Shown here piece by piece: positions 7,199-15,152 of a stretch of 64,000 nt of DNA (position 1 is the stretch's first letter; each line of letters opens with the position of its first letter). The notes beneath the pieces are model-generated. The model made no database searches, had not been told where the DNA came from, and saw nothing but the letters and a program-made list of their open reading frames with translations. The stretch is from DATJLY01 sp963729295 (lineage in GTDB: Bacteria; Pseudomonadota; Alphaproteobacteria; ATCC43930; CGMCC-115725), in the NCBI GenBank assembly GCA_963729295.1, contig CAVSNJ010000028.1, positions 372,001-436,000 on the forward strand, written 5' to 3'. The position numbers were made by a program, and so were the translations under genes.

Positions 7199-8401
7199 TT
7201 ATCCCAGCTCGACGATCGTTTCCGGGAAGCGGTGCAGGCGCTCGACGACGCCCTTGTCGCGGACGAGGAAGTCGTCGCACGCCCAGCTATAGGTGCGCTC
7301 GGTGACATAGGTCGGGTGGCACGAGAACACCATGTTGGCGCCTACTGGCATGGTCTCGTCGTAGCGGATGAGCGGGCGCTCGACCATGTCGTAGCCCTGG
7401 CCGTGGCTGTAGAGGCGCTTTTCCTCGGGCCGCTTGTTGGCGCGCATGAAGGCGTTGAATTCCTCCCACATGTCCTTGCCCTTGGCGCCCGGCCGCAGGA
7501 GCGAGAGCGCGAATTTGCGCGCCTCGAGCACGAAGGCGAATTCGTCCTTCATCTCCTGCGACGCTCGGCCGAGAACGCAGGTGCGGCCAAGCTCGGTGTA
7601 GAAGCCGCCGGGTCCGTTGCTTTCGACGAGAAGCGTGAACTGGTCGCCGGCGCGGATGGTGCGGCCCTGGAGATGGCGGTTCGCCATCACCGCCGCGGTG
7701 CCGACCGGGCCCGAGGCGGCCATAAACAGCCCTTGCTCGCTGCCGTAGGAATGGCCCACGTGTTCCGCCACGGCCGCGACCTCGATGTCCTTCTTGCCGG
7801 GCGCCACCGCGGCGAAGGCCGCCTCCATGCATTTGTCCTGCATGAGGGCGGTGCGGCGTAGATGGTCGATCTCTTCCGGGCTCTTGACCGCCTTGATCTC
7901 GTCGACGAGGTCGGAGGCCTCGACGAAGGTCGCGTTGGAGAGGCGCCCACGCTTCAGATGCTCGACGAAGGCGTGCGGCAGGGACGCGGTGCCGACGAGG
8001 CCGATGGTCGCGCCGGAGAAACGCTCCAATCCTTTCTCGGCCAGTTCGGCATCATATGTCCGGCTATAGGGTGCCGCGGAATAGGCCGGCACCGCGAGCA
8101 TGCGCTTGACGCCGCGCCGTACGCCATCGCCCTCGGGCGGCAGCGTGCGGTCCATGCCGAACGGCCCCTGCCCCACCACCGTCATGCCTTCGTCGCGCGG
8201 GAAGACGACGGTATAGGCATAGCCGTTCGTGCCGGGCAGATCGGTGAAATACTTGACGTAGCCGCCCATGAAATCGTTGTTCGCCTGCATCACGAGGACG
8301 TCGATGCGGGCTCGCTCCATGGCGCGGCGCACGGCGCCCCAGCGCCGCTCCAGCTCCGTCGTCGAGATCGGATGGTTCAAGCGTTCGTTCGTCTCGGTCA
8401 T
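7199..8401 (-). CDS. M24-family pita-bread protein with non-canonical metal ligands
   Basis: 400 residues: a creatinase-type N-terminal domain (about 1-165) and a C-terminal pita-bread domain (about 175-390) as in Xaa-Pro peptidases and creatinase. The usual ligands Asp-Asp-His-Glu-Glu are not preserved. The two Asp positions read Glu260 (L-V-E-S-N) and Glu270 (Y-T-E-L-G-R-T), His333 is kept (S-H-G-Q-G), and the last two Glu positions fall in C-H-P-T-Y (about 361-365) and C-D-D-F (375-378). The product may therefore be a hydrolase or lyase rather than an aminopeptidase. Its ATG overlaps the preceding dehydrogenase stop by 4 bases, placing it firmly in the catabolic operon. Confidence 0.85.
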   Translation of the reverse strand: MTETNERLNHPISTTELERRWGAVRRAMERARIDVLVMQANNDFMGGYVKYFTDLPGTNGYAYTVVFPRDEGMTVVGQGPFGMDRTLPPEGDGVRRGVKRMLAVPAYSAAPYSRTYDAELAEKGLERFSGATIGLVGTASLPHAFVEHLKRGRLSNATFVEASDLVDEIKAVKSPEEIDHLRRTALMQDKCMEAAFAAVAPGKKDIEVAAVAEHVGHSYGSEQGLFMAASGPVGTAAVMANRHLQGRTIRAGDQFTLLVESNGPGGFYTELGRTCVLGRASQEMKDEFAFVLEARKFALSLLRPGAKGKDMWEEFNAFMRANKRPEEKRLYSHGQGYDMVERPLIRYDETMPVGANMVFSCHPTYVTERTYSWACDDFLVRDKGVVERLHRFPETIVELG

Positions 8402-9367
8402 TGCGTCGCCTTCGCGCGGTTCACGACGTTGATCATATGCTGCGGCTCGCCGGCGAGGAAACGGCGCAGATTCTGCTCGACGACGGGAAGCGAACGGTCG
8501 GGATATTCGTCGTAGAAGCCGCCGAGATGCGGCGTGACAATGACGTTCTTCATCGACCAGAGCTTGTGAGCCTTGGGCAACGGCTCGATGCTGAACACAT
8601 CGAGCGCGGCGCCGGCGAGGTGTCCGTCCTCGAGCACGCGCACGAGCGCTTCTTCGTCGACCGTCTCGCCGCGGCCGAGATTGACGAAATAGCCGCCGCG
8701 CTTCATCGCGCGGAACGACGCTTCGCCGACGATGCGATGGGTCGCGCGCGTGTGCGGCGTGAGCAGAATGAAATGATGCGCCTCGGCGAGCGCCTCGTTC
8801 AGCCGTTCGCGCGGCAGAACGGCATCGAAGCCCGGGATTTGCCGCGGCGCCGAGGTGACGCCGACGACGCGCATGCCGAGCGCCTTCAAACGCGGGGCCA
8901 AGGCCTCGGCGATGACGCCGAGGCCGAAGACGATTGCGGTCTTGCCGTCGATGAGGCGCGAGGCGAAACGCTCCCACTCGCCACGGTCCTGCGCGCGCAC
9001 GGAGCGCGGCAGCTGACGCGCGAGCGCCAGCATCGAGGCGATGGCCGCTTCCGCCACCGGCGCGCCGTGGATGCCGGGCATGTTGGTGACGATCACGTTC
9101 GCGCCGAGCGACGGCGCATCCGCAACGCGATCGACGCCGGTGCCCAGCACCTGCACCCATTTGAGGCTCTTCGCCTTGCGAAAGACCTCGTCGCCCATCA
9201 TGGCGCCGAAGGTCAGCAAGCACATCGGTGCGCGCGATATAGGGATCGATCTTGTCGCGATGATTGACGGCGTTCAATTCGATCTCGGGAAAATGCGCGG
9301 CAAGCGGGTCGCGGTAGCGCGCGATCACCTCGTCGGGCATCGCGAGAATAATGAGGACGCTGGTCAC
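8398..9367 (-). pseudogene. D-2-hydroxyacid dehydrogenase interrupted by a single-base frameshift
   Basis: The N-terminal part (from a GTG at 9367, overlapping the upstream stop as GTGA) reads V-T-S-V-L-I-I-L-A-M-P-D-E-V and continues to I-A-R-T-D-V-L; the frame then changes and L-L-T-F-G-A-M-M-G-D-E-V continues to the stop at 8398. Removing one of the two A residues at 9218-9219 restores 322 codons, the normal size of this family. The C-terminal part has the nucleotide-binding G-L-G-x-x-A (a variant of G-x-G-x-x-G) and the catalytic Arg (L-G-R-G-E), Glu (I-E-P-L-P) and His (T-P-H-L-G-G). Intact members interconvert 2-oxo and D-2-hydroxy acids with NAD(P)H. A downstream start at 9225 would give a 275-residue protein missing half of the substrate domain. 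Confidence 0.88.
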
Positions 9368-10206
9368 AAGCCGAGGATCCGCTCGGCGTTGCCGTGAAAG
9401 ATTTTCTCCATCACCGCGTCGGAATATCCAAGCTCGCCCCACTCCTTGAGCAAGCGGTCATAGGGAATGCTCGGATAGTCGCTGCCGAACATCACCTTGT
9501 CCTGGAGCCGCGCGCGGATGTCGGTCTTGAGCTGCGCCGGAAAATATTTGGGCGCCCAGCCCGACATCTCCCAATAGACATTGCCCTTGTGGAGCGCGAC
9601 GGCCGTCATCTCGTCGACCCAGGGCCAGCCGGGATGGGCGGCGATGATCTTGAGGTCGGGGAAATCGGCGGCGAGATCGTCGAGTGCGGAGGGATGCGCA
9701 TGGCGGATGCGCGCGCCCAAGCCCCCCGGCATCCCCGCGCCCATGCCGGTCGTGCCGACATCGATCATCACCGCCGCCTTCAGCTCGTTGATGACCTCGA
9801 ACAGCGGATAGAACTGCCGGTCGTTGACGGCGAAATGGCCCATGATCGGATGGAAGTGGAAGCCGAGCATGCCGAGATCGCGGATCGCGTGCCGCGCCTC
9901 CTCGCGCGCAACCTCCCCTTTGAAGGGATCGACCGCGCCCCAGCATTGGATGATCCGGTCCGTGTGGCGCTGCTGCATGGCGCGGACATAGTCGTTCGAA
10001 CAGGGCGGCGTGCCGACCGTCGTCTCGAGATCGAGCGCCACCAGCACCGCCTCGACCCCGGCCTTGGTGAATTCCGCGACGACCTCGTGCTCCTCCTTCC
10101 ACGTCCATGTGCGGTTCCAGTATTGCGCCAGCGCCGCGACATAAGGCCCCTGGCATTTGATCCAGGGTTCGGTGTTGGGATAACAGTGCAGGTCGATGAT
10201 GCGCAT
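9364..10206 (-). CDS. Amidohydrolase-family protein with an altered HxH motif
   Basis: 280 residues from the ATG at 10206 (a GTG one codon earlier is also possible). It has the amidohydrolase_2 barrel layout: I-I-D-L-H-C-Y-P at the N-terminus, F-H-F-H-P-I-M near the middle, I-A-A-H-P-G-W-P-W-V-D-E and the closing F-G-S-D-Y-P-S-I-P-Y-D. The first metal motif H-x-H is H7-C-Y9 here, so the second His is replaced by Tyr. The protein starts 3 bases after the AMP-ligase stop and its own stop overlaps the dehydrogenase start, so it belongs to the same operon. It may hydrolyse or decarboxylate the product of the neighbouring enzymes; the precise reaction is unknown. Confidence 0.85.
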   Translation of the reverse strand: MRIIDLHCYPNTEPWIKCQGPYVAALAQYWNRTWTWKEEHEVVAEFTKAGVEAVLVALDLETTVGTPPCSNDYVRAMQQRHTDRIIQCWGAVDPFKGEVAREEARHAIRDLGMLGFHFHPIMGHFAVNDRQFYPLFEVINELKAAVMIDVGTTGMGAGMPGGLGARIRHAHPSALDDLAADFPDLKIIAAHPGWPWVDEMTAVALHKGNVYWEMSGWAPKYFPAQLKTDIRARLQDKVMFGSDYPSIPYDRLLKEWGELGYSDAVMEKIFHGNAERILGL

Positions 10207-10209
10207 CAC

Positions 10210-11868
10210 TCAGCCGGCCTTCCGCGCCCGCTCGGCCTCGAGCTTTTGCGTCACCATCTCGACGAGCGCTTTTTTCGACACCTTGCCGAATGTCGAGAGC
10301 GGGAACTCGGTCAGCGCCTCGAGCCGCTCGGGCAGCTTGAATTTCGCGATCTCCTTGGTGTCGAGGAAGCGCACCAGCTCGTCGAGCGCGAGGGTCTTGC
10401 CGCGGGCGAGGATGACGCAGGCGCACATGCGCTCGCCGAGAGTGGCGTCAGGCATGGCGACGCAGGCGACGTTCTCGACCGCCGGATGCTGCAGGATGAG
10501 GTTCTCGATCTCCTCGGCGCTGATCTTCTCGCCGCCGCGGTTGATGAGGTCCTTCTTGCGGCCCTCGACCATGTAGTTGCCCGACGGGTGCTGCCGCATC
10601 AGATCGCCCGAGCGGTAGAACCCGTCCGAGGTGAAGGCGCGCTGATTGTGCTCGGGCGCGCCGTAATAGCCGCGCAGCGTATAAGGTCCGCGCGCGCACA
10701 ATTCGCCGACTTCGCCCGGCGCCACGATGCGGTCGTCGTCGTCCAGGAGCCGCACCTCGTCATCGGGCGAAATCGGCCGCCCCACCGTTTCGAGCCGCAC
10801 GTCGTCGGGATCGCCGCTGCGCACGAAGAACAGCATGCCCTCGGACATGCCGAAATTTTCCTGCACGAAGGTCGAAGGGATGAGTTCCTTGGTGCGGATG
10901 CGCACTTCCGGCTGAAGCCGCTGCCCGCCGCTTTGGATGAAGCGGATGGACGAGGTGTCGTACTGCGTCACGGCCGGGCTGCTGATGAGGCGGATCAGCA
11001 GCGCCGGCACGACCTTGATGTGCGTGACGCGATGCTTTTCGACGAGCGGGAACATGTCCTCGGGTCGCGTCGTGCGGCTCAGCACGACCTTGCCGCCGTT
11101 GAAGAAGAAGCCCTGGATGCCGGGGCACGCGAGCGGCAGATTATGCGCGATCGGCAGCGCCAGAAGCAGTACCGAATCGCCGCTCACCTCGCACACCTTG
11201 GCCGCGGTCTTGGAATTATAGGCGTAGTCGTTGTGCGTGCGCGGGATGAGCTTCGGCACGCCGGTGGTGCCGCCCGAAAGCTGGAAGATGCAGGGATCGG
11301 TCGGGTCGAGCTTGATCTTTTCGAGCTCTGCGCGCGCGCGCCGGGCCGGCCGGGCGATGAGCTCGGCGAGCGCCACTTCGCCCTCGCGCGGCCTGCCCAG
11401 CACGATGCGATGCCGCAGGAACGGCGATTCCTTGGCGATGCGGGCGACCATCGGCGAGAATTCGAAATCGCTCTGCCGCTCGGGATAGACGCACGCGACC
11501 GCTTCCGCGATCTGCACGAATTGCGAAATCTCGTTGTAGCGATGGGTCGCGAGCGCGGCGATCGGGATGCCGCCGATCTTCTGTAGCGCGAAATAGAGGA
11601 TCACGAACTCGGCCACGTTCGGCAGGCACGGCACGACGCGGTCCAGAGGCTTCAATCCCAAATCGAGCAGATTGAGCGCGAGATTGTCGCTCAAATTGTC
11701 GATATCGCGGAATTTGAAGGAGCGCTCGCCATCGACGAGCGCCACCCGCTCGGCGAAGGACCGGAACACGGGGGCGAATTCCTGGGCCAGCGACTTGTCC
11801 TGCCAATAGCCCTTGGCGCGGTAGCGCGCGGCAAAATCCGGCGGAAACGGCACCACTCCAGGCAGCAT
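10210..11868 (-). CDS. Acyl-AMP ligase of the EntE/DhbE aryl-acid type
   Basis: 552 residues from the ATG at 11868 (AAGAGG ribosome site). All hallmarks of the ANL adenylating superfamily are seen: the P-loop L-S-G-G-T-T-G-V-P-K-L-I followed by P-R-T-H-N-D-Y, N-F-G-M-S-E-G for A5, the hinge region Y-R-S-G-D-L then G-R-K-K-D-L-I-N-R-G-G-E-K-I-S, and the C-terminal lysine in S-T-F-G-K-V-S-K-K. The P-R-T-H-N-D-Y string and overall style resemble 2,3-dihydroxybenzoate- and salicylate-AMP ligases. No siderophore synthetase or carrier gene is nearby; instead it heads a catabolic operon, so activation of an aromatic acid (to AMP or CoA) for breakdown is more likely. Confidence 0.88.
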   Translation of the reverse strand: MLPGVVPFPPDFAARYRAKGYWQDKSLAQEFAPVFRSFAERVALVDGERSFKFRDIDNLSDNLALNLLDLGLKPLDRVVPCLPNVAEFVILYFALQKIGGIPIAALATHRYNEISQFVQIAEAVACVYPERQSDFEFSPMVARIAKESPFLRHRIVLGRPREGEVALAELIARPARRARAELEKIKLDPTDPCIFQLSGGTTGVPKLIPRTHNDYAYNSKTAAKVCEVSGDSVLLLALPIAHNLPLACPGIQGFFFNGGKVVLSRTTRPEDMFPLVEKHRVTHIKVVPALLIRLISSPAVTQYDTSSIRFIQSGGQRLQPEVRIRTKELIPSTFVQENFGMSEGMLFFVRSGDPDDVRLETVGRPISPDDEVRLLDDDDRIVAPGEVGELCARGPYTLRGYYGAPEHNQRAFTSDGFYRSGDLMRQHPSGNYMVEGRKKDLINRGGEKISAEEIENLILQHPAVENVACVAMPDATLGERMCACVILARGKTLALDELVRFLDTKEIAKFKLPERLEALTEFPLSTFGKVSKKALVEMVTQKLEAERARKAG

Positions 11869-12009
11869 CCTCGGCCTCTTCTTCTTATCGGCGCCGACAA
11901 TCCGATGCCGCCCCGGCCCTGTCAAGCGCGCCCCCTCTTGCCGCGAATTTTATGCAAGTTGGGGCCGATCTCCACGTTGCGGCAAGGATTTAGGCCTATC
12001 CTCGCGCGC

Positions 12010-12528
12010 ATGAAAGCCAAGCGACGAGCTCTCGAGATCGCCCGGGGTTGCAGCAGCGACCGCTCGGGTGCGGCGGCGGTCGAACTTGCGCTCGTCCTGC
12101 CGCTGCTGGCGGGCATCATCCTGCCGATGGCCGATTTCGGCGTCGGCGCGTACGACAAGATGCGGGTGCAGAATGCCGCCGCGGCGGGCGCGCAATATGC
12201 GCTCGAGCACGGCTTCACCTCGAGCTCCATCACCACCGCGGTGCAGGACGCGACGAGCCTCGGCTCGAACGTGACGCTGTCGCCGTCGCCGGTCGAGGCC
12301 TGCTATTGCACCACTTCGAGCGCTCTCGCGCCGCCGCCGAGCGATACGACCGCGCCGGCACCGCCATGCACCTCGGGCGCATGCAGCGACGGCAGCACGC
12401 CCGGCACCTACGTGACGGTGAGCACGACCTATACCTATACGCCGATCCTCAACTACTCGGTTGCGGGCATTACCAGCATCCCGAGCACGATCACGCTGAC
12501 CGGCGCAGCGGTGGTGCGGATCAACTGA
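12010..12528 (+). CDS. TadE-like pseudopilin
   Basis: 172 residues. The N-terminus carries the TadE/TadG signature: a basic stretch, then R-S-G-A-A-A-V-E-L-A-L-V-L-P-L-L and a single hydrophobic helix (about residues 20-45) with the Glu typical of pseudopilins. The C-terminal part is Thr/Ser/Pro-rich with two clustered Cys pairs (C-Y-C about residue 98, C-T-S-G-A-C about 120), suggesting an extracytoplasmic disulfide-bonded domain. TadE-like subunits assist Flp/Tad pilus assembly, but no other tad gene is visible within 10 kb on either side, so this copy is isolated. Start chosen at the ATG directly preceding the lysine-rich leader. Confidence 0.85.
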   Translation: MKAKRRALEIARGCSSDRSGAAAVELALVLPLLAGIILPMADFGVGAYDKMRVQNAAAAGAQYALEHGFTSSSITTAVQDATSLGSNVTLSPSPVEACYCTTSSALAPPPSDTTAPAPPCTSGACSDGSTPGTYVTVSTTYTYTPILNYSVAGITSIPSTITLTGAAVVRIN

Positions 12529-12535
12529 CGCAGCC

Positions 12536-12562
12536 CGGCCGCCCGCGAGCGCGCGGCGGCCG
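12536..12562 (+). terminator. GC-rich hairpin after the tadE-like gene
   Basis: CGGCCGCC (12536-12543) and GGCGGCCG (12555-12562) pair perfectly around an 11-base loop, starting 8 bases after the stop codon. A run of C rather than T follows, so termination would be of the hairpin-only type or Rho assisted. Confidence 0.5.
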
Positions 12563-12590
12563 CCTCCCCCCAAGTATTTGCCGACGATGC

Positions 12591-12619
12591 ACGCCCTCTC
12601 CCCGGCGGGACGAGGGCGT
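12591..12619. repeat. Second hairpin upstream of the cyclase gene
   Basis: ACGCCCTC (12591-12598) and GAGGGCGT (12612-12619) are perfect complements separated by 13 bases. The hairpin ends 28 bases before the ATG at 12648, so it could terminate read-through or lie in the 5' leader of the next operon; sequence alone does not decide. Confidence 0.4.
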
Positions 12620-12647
12620 GTAGGATGAGGGTCCTCGGGAGGGCCCC

Positions 12648-13340
12648 ATGACGCTGCGCTTCGGCAAGATCATCGACATCAGCCTGACGCTCGATGCCCG
12701 CAATTATCGCATGCACACGCCGAAAGGCTTTGCCAAGGACATGCAGTTCGCGGTCGAGACCTTGAAGGAGCACGACGCGCCGGGCGGCGCCGGCCAGATC
12801 GTGCGCGGCGTGCACATGCGGCTCCATGCCGGAAGCCATGTCGATGCGCCAGAGCACATGGTGAAAGGCGGCAAGCAGCTTCAGGAGTTGCCGCTCGAGC
12901 TGTTCGCCGGCGACGCGGTCGTGGCCGATCTGCGCCATCGCGTGCCGGGCGGCGCCGTGACGGCCGCCGACTTCGACGCGGCGGTGGGCGCAAAACTCCA
13001 CAAGGGCGATCGGCTCCTCCTCCGCACCGATCTCAACAACGACTATTTCGCGCCGGATTGGGCGAAGCGTGCGCCCTATCTGACGCGCGACGCCGTCACA
13101 TGGTGCATCGAGAAGGGCGTGGTGCTCGTGGGCTTCGATTTCTATCACGGCGCCGACGCGCCCAATTCGAACGTCGTGTTCTATACCTCGCGCACGTTCG
13201 GCGAGAACGGCGTCGTCACCATGCCGTATCTGACGAACCTCGACCGCATCACCCAGGAGCGCGTCACGCTTCTGGCCCTGCCGCTCAACATGACGGGCGT
13301 CGAGGCATCGCCTGTGCGCGCCGTCGTCATCGAGGACTGA
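12648..13340 (+). CDS. Cyclase-family metal hydrolase (KynB-like fold)
   Basis: 230 residues of the cyclase family (PF04199), which includes kynurenine formamidase and isatin hydrolase. The diagnostic metal/catalytic motif H-x-G-T-H-x-D-x-P-x-H is present as H60-A-G-S-H64-V-D66-A-P-E-H70, with Ser in place of Thr. A G-G-G-A-G-G-type ribosome site lies about 7 bases upstream. It is the first gene of a plus-strand cluster followed by a thiamine-diphosphate enzyme and branched-chain-type ABC transport genes. Hydrolysis of an amide or lactone of an imported organic acid is a reasonable guess; there is no tryptophan-pathway partner to support kynurenine. Confidence 0.87.
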   Translation: MTLRFGKIIDISLTLDARNYRMHTPKGFAKDMQFAVETLKEHDAPGGAGQIVRGVHMRLHAGSHVDAPEHMVKGGKQLQELPLELFAGDAVVADLRHRVPGGAVTAADFDAAVGAKLHKGDRLLLRTDLNNDYFAPDWAKRAPYLTRDAVTWCIEKGVVLVGFDFYHGADAPNSNVVFYTSRTFGENGVVTMPYLTNLDRITQERVTLLALPLNMTGVEASPVRAVVIED

Positions 13341-13347
13341 GCAGCGC

Positions 13348-13376
13348 TTGGCGCAACCTCGCGTAGCGACTAGTCT
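13348..13376 (+). promoter_or_regulatory. Candidate promoter of the thiamine-diphosphate enzyme gene
   Basis: TTGGCG (13348-13353) and TAGTCT (13371-13376) are separated by 17 bases; the GTG start lies 27 bases beyond the -10 hexamer. The 11-mer CTAGTCTCGCG that contains the -10 box also occurs at 5235-5245, at nearly the same distance from the aldo/keto reductase start. Confidence 0.4.
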
Positions 13377-13403
13377 CGCGGCGAAAGCAGGCTGGAGTAG
13401 CGC

Positions 13404-15134
13404 GTGGCAACAAAAACGATCGCGGCCGAATCGGTGGCGGAAGCGTACCTGACGCTCCTCGCCGAGCGCGGCATCGAATATCTCTTCGCCAACGGCGGCA
13501 CCGATTTCGCGCCCGTCAACGAGGCGCTCGCCGCGATCCGCGCCAAGGGCACGAAACCGCAGCTCAAGGTCGTGACGGTGCCGCACGAGAACGTCGCAAC
13601 GGCGATGGCGCACGGCTACTACCTCATGACCGGCCGGCCGCAGATGGTGATGTTCCACGTCAATGTCGGCACGGCGAACGGCATCAACGCCTTGACCGAC
13701 GCGGCGCGCGACCGCGTGCCAATGATCTTCACCGCGGGCCGCAATCCGATCACCGAGCGCGGCTTCACCGGCTCGCGCGACACCGGCATCCATTGGGGCC
13801 AGGAGATGTTCGACCAGGCCGGCATGGTGCGCGAGCTGTGCAAGTGGGACTATGAGTTGAGGAACGGCGCGCAGCTCGAGGCGGTGATCGACCGCGCCAT
13901 CGAGATCGCGACGAGCGAGCCGTGCGGCCCCGTCTATCTCTCGTTGCCGCGCGAGGTGATGAGCGAAAAGCTGTCCGGACTTACCTTCACTTCGCCGGTG
14001 CGCCGCGCCTATGGCACGATCACGGGGCCGACGCCGGAGCAGATCGCGCGCGCGGCCGACATGCTCGCCGATGCGCGCCGGCCGGTGATTCTCGCGCGCG
14101 AGGTGGGGCGCGTCGCCGCCAACGCCAAGGCGCTCGCCGAATTCGCCGAGCGCTTCGCGATCCCGCTCGTGGAGTACCGCTCGATCGCCAATTCGACATC
14201 GAGCGATCATCCGATGCTGGTGGGGTTCGATCCCGGCCCCTTCATCAAGGACGCCGATGCGATCCTGGTGATCGACACGGACACGCCTTGGATCCCGACC
14301 GTGCATGGCGACCCGCCCGAGGGCTGCAAGATCATCCATATCGGCGTCGATCCGCTGTTCTCGCGCATCCCGATTCGCAGTTTCGCGTGCGACGTGGCCG
14401 TGACGGGACCGGCGCGTGTCGTGCTGCCGCAGCTTGGCGCGGCGCTCGAGGGCCGCACGTCCGAGGCGCTTTTGAAGGAGCGCCGCGTACGCGCCGCCGC
14501 CGCGCGCGCGGCGCTCGGGAAGCGCGTCGATGAGGAGTTGCAAACGGCGAAGAGCGCCCATCCCATCAGCCCGGTCTGGGCCGCGCATTGCATCTCGCAG
14601 GCAAAGGGGGACGAAGCGATCCTCGTCAACGAGTATTCGCTCATCCTGCGCCATGCCTCGTTCAAGCACCCGCGGACATATCTCGGCACGCCGGCCGCGG
14701 GCGGGCTCGGCTGGGGCGTGGGCGCGGCGCTCGGTGCCAAGCTCGCGGCGCCCGACCGGCTCGTCATCGCCACGCTCGGCGACGGCGCCTACATGTTCGG
14801 CAACCCCACCGCCGGGCACCAGGTCGCGCGCGCGATGAATCTTCCGGTGCTGTTCATCGTCTACAACAACGGCATGTGGGAGGAGGTCGAGGGCTCGGCG
14901 CTGCGCGTCTTCCCCGACGGCCACGCCGCGCGCAGCAACGAGATGCCGGTCGGGCCCTTGGGCCCTACGGCGCGCTACGAGCACATGATGGAGATCTATG
15001 GCGGCTATGGCGAATGCGTCGAGCGGCCGCAGGATCTGCCGAAGGCGTTGGAGCGCGCGATTCACGCCGTCACGGTCGAGAAGCGCCAGGCGCTTTTGAA
15101 CCTCATCGTCGGCCGCCGCGGCGTCGCCCCTTGA
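13404..15134 (+). CDS. Thiamine-diphosphate-dependent enzyme (acetolactate synthase/benzoylformate decarboxylase-like)
   Basis: 576 residues from a GTG start. Three-domain layout: N-terminal PYR domain with the catalytic Glu62 (V-P-H-E-N-V-A-T-A-M-A-H-G), central domain, and C-terminal PP domain with the cofactor motif G-D-G-A-Y-M then, about 25 residues on, Y-N-N-G-M-W. The enzyme should decarboxylate a 2-oxo acid or ligate an acyl group; family members of this length include acetolactate synthase, benzoylformate decarboxylase and related catabolic enzymes. No regulatory small subunit is adjacent and the neighbours are a cyclase hydrolase and transport genes, which favours catabolism over branched-chain synthesis. 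Its stop is 18 bases before livH. Confidence 0.9.
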   Translation: MATKTIAAESVAEAYLTLLAERGIEYLFANGGTDFAPVNEALAAIRAKGTKPQLKVVTVPHENVATAMAHGYYLMTGRPQMVMFHVNVGTANGINALTDAARDRVPMIFTAGRNPITERGFTGSRDTGIHWGQEMFDQAGMVRELCKWDYELRNGAQLEAVIDRAIEIATSEPCGPVYLSLPREVMSEKLSGLTFTSPVRRAYGTITGPTPEQIARAADMLADARRPVILAREVGRVAANAKALAEFAERFAIPLVEYRSIANSTSSDHPMLVGFDPGPFIKDADAILVIDTDTPWIPTVHGDPPEGCKIIHIGVDPLFSRIPIRSFACDVAVTGPARVVLPQLGAALEGRTSEALLKERRVRAAAARAALGKRVDEELQTAKSAHPISPVWAAHCISQAKGDEAILVNEYSLILRHASFKHPRTYLGTPAAGGLGWGVGAALGAKLAAPDRLVIATLGDGAYMFGNPTAGHQVARAMNLPVLFIVYNNGMWEEVEGSALRVFPDGHAARSNEMPVGPLGPTARYEHMMEIYGGYGECVERPQDLPKALERAIHAVTVEKRQALLNLIVGRRGVAP

Positions 15135-15152
15135 CGCCGCCCGCCCCATGAC

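Noticed and set aside
9225..9225. Taking the dehydrogenase to start normally at the ATG at 9225
   Set aside because: The upstream codons in another frame encode the missing first strand and helix of the family and abut the upstream stop by GTGA; one base explains the break.
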